Assembly: GCF_002160765.1 (NCBI RefSeq)
Contig: NZ_NFLF01000006.1
Coordinates: 62,001 to 126,000, forward strand
Length of the DNA: 64,000 bases
Reading direction: 5' to 3'
DNA from: Lachnoclostridium sp. An138
GTDB taxonomy: Bacteria > Bacillota > Clostridia > Lachnospirales > Lachnospiraceae
The notes below the pieces were generated by a model. That model did not search any database, had not been told where the DNA came from, and saw only the letters and a list, made by a program, of their open reading frames with translations. The position numbers and the translations under genes were made by a program. Shown in pieces: positions 1 through 6,148 of this stretch; the stretch's first letter is position 1; each line of letters starts with the position of its first letter.

Positions 1-643
1 TAATCGCTTTCAGGTCATCATGCAGCACCTGGCACAGAAGTTTTCCCGCCGTCTCATTGGAGAGGTGGCCCAGATCCCCGGAAATCCTTTGTTTCAGGTA
101 ATAAGGATAACCTCCCACCTGCAGCATATGGATATCGTGGTTGGCTTCCAGAAGCAGGACATCCAGTCCTTTCAGATGCTCAATGGTATAATCTGTATAG
201 ACGCCCAGGTCTGTGGCAACTGCCATTTTCTTTTCGCCGCACGCAATCCGGTAAGCCACCGGTTCTGCCGCGTCATGGGAAATATGAAAGGGCGAAATCA
301 GAAGATCTCCTATCTGAAAATCCTGGTCCGCGTGAATCTCCCGGAACAGTTCTCCATCGATTTTTCCCAGACTGCTCATAGCCTTCACAGCTTCCGCCGT
401 CCCCGGCGTGGCATAAATCGGAATGTCGTATTTTCTGGACAGAACTCCCAGTCCCTTGATATGGTCGGAATGTTCATGGGTCAGCAGAATCCCGTCTATA
501 TCCTTTCCGGAAAGCTGTAGCTCCTTTAGCCCTGCTTCCACCCGTTTTCCGCTGATCCCCGCGTCAATCAGAAGATGATGACTGCCTGAGCCCACATAAA
601 TACAGTTGCCGCTGCTTCCGCTGGCGATACTGCACATTCTCAT
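1..643 (-). CDS. walJ: MBL-fold hydrolase WalJ/YycJ-like (3' end outside window)
   Basis: Translating the minus strand from the ATG at 643 gives MRMCSIASGSSGNC followed by THEHSDHIKG near residue 60. This is the HxHxDH metal-binding motif of metallo-beta-lactamase fold proteins, and SIASGSSGNC is typical of the YycJ/WalJ (VicX) branch. Family members are cytoplasmic metal-dependent hydrolases, thought to act as 5' exonucleases linked to DNA repair and, in bacilli, encoded with the WalKR two-component system. No walKR genes are visible here. The frame stays open to the window edge, so about 214 residues are present and the C-terminus is missing. It starts 2 bases after the coaE stop, so it is probably the last visible gene of a polA-coaE-walJ operon. 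Confidence 0.85.
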   Translation of the reverse strand, partial: MRMCSIASGSSGNCIYVGSGSHHLLIDAGISGKRVEAGLKELQLSGKDIDGILLTHEHSDHIKGLGVLSRKYDIPIYATPGTAEAVKAMSSLGKIDGELFREIHADQDFQIGDLLISPFHISHDAAEPVAYRIACGEKKMAVATDLGVYTDYTIEHLKGLDVLLLEANHDIHMLQVGGYPYYLKQRISGDLGHLSNETAGKLLCQVLHDDLKAI

Positions 644-645
644 TT

Positions 646-1266
646 TTATGACTCTCCTTTTCCTTCGTATAATCCTTTTTTCTCCAGCAGTCTCTTGACC
701 TGAATGAGCGTCTCCTCCGGACTTCCGCTGTTATCTATCACTTCCCGGCAGCAGGCCCGGAACTGTGCGTCTGTCTGCTGGTTTCGAAAAATGGAATCAA
801 TCTTTTCATCCGGATAGCCTCTGGATGCTTTCAGTCTTTCTCTTCGAAGCTCCGGGGCTGTATAGATATACCAGAATTCTTCGCAAAGCTCCTCATAATG
901 ATCCTCTATCAGAAGGGCCGCCTCTATGACAAAAAGCCTGATCTTGGCTTTCTTCCGCTCTTTTTCTGTCTCCCGGCGGAACCACTCCTTTACTGCCGGA
1001 TGAATCACGCTGTTCAGCCAGGAAAGCTCCCGCCTGTCTGAAAAAACGATCCGGGACAGGACCGGCCGATCAATTCTGCCGTCCTTTCCCAGGATTCCTG
1101 TCCCAAAATGCTCTCGGATTTTCCGGAAGGCTTCTGTCCCAGGCTCCATGACCAGATGGCCGGCCCGGTCGGCCTCCTCCACCCGCACGCCCGGAAGACC
1201 TGCGAGAAATTGCAGCACTGTGCTTTTTCCCGCTCCCACGCCGCCTGTAATTCCGATGATTTTCAT
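646..1266 (-). CDS. coaE: Dephospho-CoA kinase
   Basis: CoaE phosphorylates the 3'-hydroxyl of dephospho-CoA in the last step of coenzyme A synthesis in the cytoplasm. The protein begins MKIIGITGGVGAGKST, which holds the P-loop, and continues with the EADRAGH segment and FVIEAALLIE typical of the family. Starting at the ATG at 1266 gives about 206 residues, the usual family size. An upstream ATG at 1293 would add nine residues (MKPTDESGS) and overlap the polA stop; I prefer 1266 because the P-loop strand then sits at the N-terminus as in homologues. The ribosome binding site is weak, so translation may depend on polA. The polA-coaE order is common in Firmicutes. Confidence 0.93.
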   Translation of the reverse strand: MKIIGITGGVGAGKSTVLQFLAGLPGVRVEEADRAGHLVMEPGTEAFRKIREHFGTGILGKDGRIDRPVLSRIVFSDRRELSWLNSVIHPAVKEWFRRETEKERKKAKIRLFVIEAALLIEDHYEELCEEFWYIYTAPELRRERLKASRGYPDEKIDSIFRNQQTDAQFRACCREVIDNSGSPEETLIQVKRLLEKKGLYEGKGES

Positions 1267-1279
1267 ACTGCCGCTTTCA

Positions 1280-3952
1280 TCAGTGGGCTTCATACCAGTT
1301 CATCCCCTGCTTCATATCGATTTCCAGCGGCACGGAAAGCTCCGCCGCTCCCTGCATCTCTTCTGCCAGAATTTCTTTTACTCTGGAAAGCTCCCCTGTC
1401 TCAGCCTCCACCAGAAGCTCGTCGTGCACCTGGAGCAGCAGGCGGGATTTTAAGCCCTCTGCCCGCAGTCTCCGGTCTACGCGGTTCATGGCAATCTTGA
1501 TAATATCCGCGGCTGTACCCTGGATCGGAGCGTTCATAGCCACCCGTTCTCCAAAGGATCTCTGCATAAAATTCGAAGATTTCAGCTCCGGAACCGGCCT
1601 TCTGCGTCCAAACATGGTCTCCGCATACCCTTCCTGCTTTGCCTTTTCCACACAGCCGTCCAGGAATTCCTTGATTTTCGGATAGGTTTCAAAGTATTTC
1701 TGGATGTATTCCTGGGCTTCCTTTCTTGTGATGCTCAGATCCTGAGAAAGGCCGAAGGAACTGATTCCATACACGATTCCGAAATTCACGGCTTTCGCGT
1801 TTCTTCGCTGAAGAGGCGTCACTTCATCAAAGGGCACGTGAAATACCTGGGAAGCAGTCAACCGGTGGATATCCTGAGCTTCCCGGTAAGCCTGAATCAG
1901 ATGCTCATCCCCGGACATATGGGCCAGCACGCGCAGCTCAATCTGGGAATAATCCGCATCCACCAGGATGGTTCCTTCCGCGGGAATGAAGACTTTCCGG
2001 ATTCTTCTTCCCAGCTCCATGCGGATGGGAATATTCTGCAGGTTCGGCTCCACGCTGCTCAGGCGTCCCGTGGCTGTAATGGTCTGCTGGAAGGTGGTAT
2101 GAATCCGCTCGTCTTCTCCGATATAGGCAGCCAGGCCGTCCGCATAGGTGGATTTCAGCTTTGCAAGCTGCCGGTACTCCAGAATGTCAGCCACAATGGG
2201 ATAATCCGGAGCCAGCTTCTCCAGTACATCCGCCGAAGTGGAATATCCGGTCTTGGTCTTTTTCCCGCCTTTCATTCCCATTTTGTCAAACAGGATTACG
2301 CCAAGCTGCTTGGGCGAATTGATATTGAAGGTCTCTCCGGCCTCCTCATAAATCTTTTTCTCCAGCTCTCCGATCCGCAGGGCAAGTTCATCCCCGTATG
2401 CTTTCAAAGCCTCTGCGTCCACGCGGACCCCGGCCCTCTCCATGCGGTACAGCGTAAAGACCAGCGGCATCTCCATTTCCCGATAAAGCTTCTCCATTCC
2501 GGTCTTCCGGAGACGTTCAAGAAGCACCGGCATGGAGTGGTACAGAACATAACTGAAATAGCCGCCGTAGGTCAGGAAAACGCCGGGCTTCTCCTCCGCA
2601 GCCTTTGCGAGGCTCTCTTTCCCAAAAAGTTCCGCGCGGGAAGGAACCGAAAGATCCAGATACTCCTTTGCCAGCTCCTCCACGGAATAGCTGTCCTTCA
2701 GAGGATTCAAAAGATAGGCCGCGATCTCCGCGTCCAGAAAGGTCTTTTCCTCCTCCCGGCCAAAGAGCACTTCCTTTCCTTCCAAAGCCGCCTCCAGACA
2801 GGGAAGCTCTTCCTTCAGCCTGAGGCAGTCCGCTTCTTTCGCTCCCTCAAGAGCACGGAGCAGACGGCCAAGAAGCCATTCCTCCGTCACAAAGCCCTGA
2901 ACCGGAACCAGACAGGTCTCCTCTTCTGAAAAAGTCAAAGAGAGAGCCAGCACTTGTCCGTCTTCCCGCAGGAGAGCAAAAGCCAGGCGCCCCGCGCCCT
3001 CTGCCCGGCTCAGAAGATTCTCCGCTTCTCCCAGATCCTCTATGAGCCGAAAACTCTTTTCGATTTTTTCATTGGCAGGCGCCTCCACAGAAAAACGGGA
3101 AAGCATATTTTTAAACTCCAGCTTCTTCAAAAGCTGATAGGCTTCCTCCGTATAAATATTCCCAAGACGGGCCGCCTCCCAGTCATAGTCGTAATCACAG
3201 TCAATGTCAATCGTCGCCAGCGTCTTGCTCATCTGCGCCATATCATAGTGGGCCTTCAGCGCTTCCCTGGCCCGGTTGGGCCTGATCTCTTCCACATGGG
3301 CGTACGCGTTCTCAATACTGCCGTACTGGACAATCAGATTTGTGGCTGTCTTCTCTCCAATTCCCGGCACTCCGGGAATATTGTCCGAAGAATCGCCCAT
3401 CAGAGCCTTCAGCTCAATAATCTGAAGGGGCGTGACCTGGTAACGGTCTATAACATCCTGAGTATAATAGTTTTCCGTCTCCGTAACACCGCCCTTCGTC
3501 TTCGGCAGCCTGACCCGGATATGATCCGTGGCCAGCTGAAGAAGATCCCGGTCTCCCGAAAGCACTGTGACCTCCATGCCTTTCTTTTCGCTGCGCTTTG
3601 CCACAGTTCCCAGCAGGTCATCTGCTTCCAGCCCGGCCTTCTCCATAGTGGCGATCCCCATCGCGTGAAGCACGTCCTTCAAAACCGGAACCTGCTCGTG
3701 AAGCTCCTCCGGCATGGGCTTTCTCGTTCCCTTGTAGGCATCATAAAGCTTATGACGAAAAGTCGGCGCCTTCACATCGAAAGCCACCGTCAGATAATCC
3801 GGCTTTTCCTCGTCCAGAACCTTGAAAAGCGTATTCAAAAAGCCAAAAATGGCATTCGTGTGGAGCCCTTCCGAATTGGTCAGGTTCGTCACACCGTAAA
3901 ACGCGCGGTTTATAATGCTGTGTCCATCCACCAGCAGTATCTTTTCACTCAT
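1280..3952 (-). CDS. polA: DNA polymerase I
   Basis: DNA polymerase I fills gaps in repair and removes RNA primers. The 890 residues contain an N-terminal 5' nuclease domain (about 1-290, with GDSSDNIPGVPGIGEKT), a middle region, and a C-terminal polymerase domain. Polymerase motif A is DADYSQIELRVLAHMSGD, motif B is RRNAKAVNFGIVYG and motif C is LLLQVHDELLVE. The middle domain lacks the DxE signature of a 3'-5' exonuclease: the corresponding strand reads AGRLAFALLREDGQ. The enzyme is therefore predicted to have no proofreading, as in many Firmicutes. The start ATG overlaps the stop of the upstream zinc-finger gene as ATGA, indicating translational coupling. Confidence 0.97.
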   Translation of the reverse strand: MSEKILLVDGHSIINRAFYGVTNLTNSEGLHTNAIFGFLNTLFKVLDEEKPDYLTVAFDVKAPTFRHKLYDAYKGTRKPMPEELHEQVPVLKDVLHAMGIATMEKAGLEADDLLGTVAKRSEKKGMEVTVLSGDRDLLQLATDHIRVRLPKTKGGVTETENYYTQDVIDRYQVTPLQIIELKALMGDSSDNIPGVPGIGEKTATNLIVQYGSIENAYAHVEEIRPNRAREALKAHYDMAQMSKTLATIDIDCDYDYDWEAARLGNIYTEEAYQLLKKLEFKNMLSRFSVEAPANEKIEKSFRLIEDLGEAENLLSRAEGAGRLAFALLREDGQVLALSLTFSEEETCLVPVQGFVTEEWLLGRLLRALEGAKEADCLRLKEELPCLEAALEGKEVLFGREEEKTFLDAEIAAYLLNPLKDSYSVEELAKEYLDLSVPSRAELFGKESLAKAAEEKPGVFLTYGGYFSYVLYHSMPVLLERLRKTGMEKLYREMEMPLVFTLYRMERAGVRVDAEALKAYGDELALRIGELEKKIYEEAGETFNINSPKQLGVILFDKMGMKGGKKTKTGYSTSADVLEKLAPDYPIVADILEYRQLAKLKSTYADGLAAYIGEDERIHTTFQQTITATGRLSSVEPNLQNIPIRMELGRRIRKVFIPAEGTILVDADYSQIELRVLAHMSGDEHLIQAYREAQDIHRLTASQVFHVPFDEVTPLQRRNAKAVNFGIVYGISSFGLSQDLSITRKEAQEYIQKYFETYPKIKEFLDGCVEKAKQEGYAETMFGRRRPVPELKSSNFMQRSFGERVAMNAPIQGTAADIIKIAMNRVDRRLRAEGLKSRLLLQVHDELLVEAETGELSRVKEILAEEMQGAAELSVPLEIDMKQGMNWYEAH

Positions 3953-4278
3953 AAATTCAAAATCTCCGTCACTATTATCACTGTCAGCGCCGCCATCGCC
4001 AGCACCTGGGAAAAGGTATAAAAAACATTAAAAAGCTTCCTTCCCCTGACTCTCTGCTCAGAGATGTACAGGGCTTCCTGCAGAAGATTGCGCATGTCCT
4101 GGCCTTCATTTTCTCCGTCCAGCTGCGCAAGGCCCGCATAGATCGTATAATAAATCTCCAGCTCCTCATAGCAGGAGCCGCAGCTGCACACATGCTCAAG
4201 AAAAGCCTCCAGTTCCTTGTCCGTCAGCTCATCGTTGATATAAGGCATAATCATCTGTTCTGCTTCCTTACAGGTCAT
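3949..4278 (-). CDS. Zinc-finger transmembrane anti-sigma-like protein
   Basis: A 109-residue protein starting at 4278, where GGAGGAG lies just upstream. It begins MTCKEAEQMIMPYIND and carries HVCSCGSC, so H-x3-C-x2-C plus the early Cys3 matches the zinc-binding anti-sigma (ZAS, zf-HC2) pattern. One hydrophobic segment at the C-terminus (VLAMAALTVIIVTEIL) would place the zinc finger in the cytoplasm. Known ZAS proteins hold ECF sigma factors at the membrane. No sigma gene is in the same transcription unit; the nearest lies beyond an intergenic gap and already has its own candidate partner. The stop codon overlaps the polA start. Function is inferred; it may be a membrane regulator with another partner. 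Confidence 0.75.
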   Translation of the reverse strand: MTCKEAEQMIMPYINDELTDKELEAFLEHVCSCGSCYEELEIYYTIYAGLAQLDGENEGQDMRNLLQEALYISEQRVRGRKLFNVFYTFSQVLAMAALTVIIVTEILNL

Positions 4279-4311
4279 GAGGCTCCTCCTTTCCCGCCAG
4301 CGCCGCGGCGC

Positions 4312-4359
4312 GGTATAATGTCTGGCGACATTATACCACATCTCCGCGAAAAAGCACAA
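4312..4359 (-). promoter_or_regulatory. Promoter of zinc finger-polA operon with palindromic operator-like site
   Basis: On the minus strand a -35 TTGTGC (4354-4359) is followed after 18 bases by a -10 TATAAT (4330-4335). The -10 lies inside a perfect 11+4+11 inverted repeat (4312-4337, arms GGTATAATGTC/GACATTATACC). Because of the symmetry, TATAAT occurs on both strands. The site could be an operator that blocks RNA polymerase, or a hairpin at the very start of the mRNA. Confidence 0.6.
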
Positions 4360-4472
4360 CCCTGCAACTGCGCAAACCGGAGCCGGCGCCTGAAGGCTGT
4401 GCTTTTCGTACTTTTCATGCTTTATGTGCTTTTCTTCTTTCCCTTTTCTGCTGTATTTTCCTGTGATTTCTG
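4360..4472. other. Intergenic region with imperfect purine-rich repeats
   Basis: Between the anti-sigma stop and the polA operon promoter. On the minus strand it shows loosely repeated GAAAAGCACA / AAAGCATG / GAAAAGTAC / GAAAAGCACA units. No gene or convincing terminator was seen. Confidence 0.35.
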
Positions 4473-5066
4473 TCAGTTAAAGGAATCCGGGGAAGGATAC
4501 TTTTGGCTGCTTACGGAATATCCGTCGTCATATTTGATCGTCAGATAACGTGTTTCATCTCCGTTTACCAATTTGACGTAGCAGACGCCGTCCTCAAAGG
4601 AATCCGTGACATCTATTTTCTGATTGTAATAGTATACCCAGACAGTTCCGTCCTCTTTGTACTCCACTTCCGGCATGTACAGTTCCGTCATGATCTCCTC
4701 TTCCGTAAGGGGCCGTTCGGTTCCATCATCTTCTATGGCCACGCCTCCGCCGGATATCGTCTGTGCCGATCCGTCCTCCTGGTAAGACACGCTGTAGCTG
4801 TAATTCCCGTCTTCTATTACAAGCTCGGCGTTTGTCTGATCTCCGTGAACCCACAGCTGAATTGTGCGCTGAATTCCTCCCACGTTTGCCGCGTAGGCCA
4901 CTCCGGTGCTGCACACAATCAGGGCTGCCGCTGCCGCCGCGGCAGCGGCTTTATGGATATAAGTATGTTTTCTCTTTTTCTGCATCAGTCTATATACCTC
5001 CAAAGGCTCCATTCCGAAGGAAGCCACTTTGTCAAAAACTTTTTTATACTGTTCTTTGTCCGTCAT
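4473..5066 (-). CDS. Putative membrane anti-sigma factor (DUF4179-like)
   Basis: A 197-residue protein with a short cytoplasmic N-terminus (about 1-37), one transmembrane segment made of a run of nine alanines followed by LIVCSTGVAYA, and an extracytoplasmic acidic beta-rich domain (about 60-197). This layout, and the 4-base overlap with the upstream ECF sigma gene (stop/start at 5063-5066), fit a membrane anti-sigma factor that releases its sigma on an envelope signal. It lacks the zinc-finger HxxxCxxC motif, so inhibition would use another fold. It resembles DUF4179-type proteins from memory only. The alanine-coding stretch forms a perfect DNA palindrome at 4927-4949. Confidence 0.7.
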   Translation of the reverse strand: MTDKEQYKKVFDKVASFGMEPLEVYRLMQKKRKHTYIHKAAAAAAAAALIVCSTGVAYAANVGGIQRTIQLWVHGDQTNAELVIEDGNYSYSVSYQEDGSAQTISGGGVAIEDDGTERPLTEEEIMTELYMPEVEYKEDGTVWVYYYNQKIDVTDSFEDGVCYVKLVNGDETRYLTIKYDDGYSVSSQKYPSPDSFN

Positions 5067-5536
5067 GATTCTTCCTCCTTAAATACATCCCGCAGGAAAC
5101 TCCGTCCTCTGGACAACCGCATCTTTACACTGCCTTCCGTTATTCGGAGAATCCGGGCGGTTTCTTTTATGGAAAGGTCTTCATAATAATACAGGTGAAT
5201 CACCTCCCGGTATTTTTCAGGAAGCCGCATAACCGCTTCAAAAAGACCGGTTTCTTCCCTGCTTTCAAACGGAACCGCATCCGCATAGTCCTCTATGGAC
5301 AGTCTGTTCTTTTTCCAGAAGGAGCGGGAAATATCTTTTGCCCGGTTGATTGCCACCCGCAGCAGCCATGCCTTCAGATGCTCCTCATCCTGAAATTGCT
5401 TTTTAGTTGTATAATACTGAATGAAAGTATCCTGAACCACGTCATTGGCGTCATCCGTGTTTCTGCAAATATTAAATGCCGCCGCATACAGGCTTTTCTG
5501 ATAAGCTTCAATCAGTTCTTCCAGCGATTGTCTCAT
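5063..5536 (-). CDS. ECF-type RNA polymerase sigma factor
   Basis: A 157-residue sigma-70 family protein. Region 2 covers about residues 5-75 (NTDDANDVVQDTFIQYY, then LKAWLLRVAINRAKD), and region 4 about 100-150 (LPEKYREVIHLYYYEDLSIKETA, then SVKMRLSRGR helix-turn-helix). Regions 1 and 3 are absent, which defines the extracytoplasmic-function class. The start is supported by GAGGAAC before the ATG at 5536. It is translationally coupled to the membrane protein downstream, its probable anti-sigma. On the minus strand upstream, TGAAAC at 5589-5594 resembles an ECF -35 element, hinting at autoregulation, but no clear -10 partner was found. Confidence 0.9.
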   Translation of the reverse strand: MRQSLEELIEAYQKSLYAAAFNICRNTDDANDVVQDTFIQYYTTKKQFQDEEHLKAWLLRVAINRAKDISRSFWKKNRLSIEDYADAVPFESREETGLFEAVMRLPEKYREVIHLYYYEDLSIKETARILRITEGSVKMRLSRGRSFLRDVFKEEES

Positions 5537-5613
5537 AACCAGTTCCTCGTTTTCTTGTTACTTTGAAAGGCCCTTTCACTGATAACACGTTTCACAAAGG
5601 AGAAAAGTAACAA

Positions 5614-5673
5614 AAATAACAAAAAAAGCACAGCCCGTTCCCGCAGGCCGGAAATCCGCGTCCGGGGCTGTGC
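5614..5673 (-). terminator. Rho-independent terminator of the 80-residue gene
   Basis: Arms GCACAGCCC (5628-5636) and GGGCTGTGC (5665-5673) enclose a GC-rich region. On the minus strand they are followed by a run of seven T and then GTTATTTTTG. It lies just downstream of the stop at 5704. Confidence 0.8.
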
Positions 5674-5703
5674 TTTTCATTCTTCTGCCGGCCTGCAAAT
5701 CGT

Positions 5704-5946
5704 CTAGGATGCCATCTCGTCCGGCTGTCTCTCCTTAAGGCTTTCCAGGAGCTCCTGGGCAGAAATCCCTCTCTCCTGCATGTACCGGTAGAGCTCTGCC
5801 ATCTCCTCGTCCCGTTTTGCCGCCTGGAGTTCCTTGCGTTCCTTCTCCAGGGCCTGCAGGACTTCCGTATGTTTCCGGATCTTTTCCGCGTTTTCCTCAA
5901 GAAGCTCTTCATAAGATTTTCTTGCTTTCGTTCTGGGTCTTGCCAT
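5704..5946 (-). CDS. Small charged coiled-coil protein (DUF4315-like)
   Basis: An 80-residue, strongly charged protein predicted to be almost entirely helical. The segment from ENAEKIRKHTEVLQALEKER to about residue 55 has coiled-coil spacing, and the tail MAELYRYMQERGISAQELL looks like a short helical hairpin. The layout recalls DUF4315 proteins from memory; the family match is not established. AGGAGG sits eight bases before the ATG, and a strong terminator follows, so it appears to be a real single-gene unit. No function can be assigned. Confidence 0.7.
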   Translation of the reverse strand: MARPRTKARKSYEELLEENAEKIRKHTEVLQALEKERKELQAAKRDEEMAELYRYMQERGISAQELLESLKERQPDEMAS

Positions 5947-6148
5947 AGTCTTGTCCTCCTGTATCCTGTACTGTTTCCATTATATACAGAATCCACCAGC
6001 CGTATTCCACATTTTTTCTGCAAAATATGTCTGTAACTGTCTGAGAAGACCACATTATGACAAATTATCCTTTACATTCCTTTCTGCTGTATCTTATACT
6101 TATATTATACGTGATTTCTGTACTTAAGATACGAGGGGGAATACTGTT

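Noticed and set aside
20-520. 166-residue plus-strand frame at the left edge
   Set aside because: It is the shadow of the truncated metallo-beta-lactamase fold gene, whose minus-strand frame has the HxHxDH motif.
5592-6053. 153-residue minus-strand frame overlapping the 80-residue gene
   Set aside because: It is arginine-rich and out of frame with the gene that has the good ribosome binding site and terminator.
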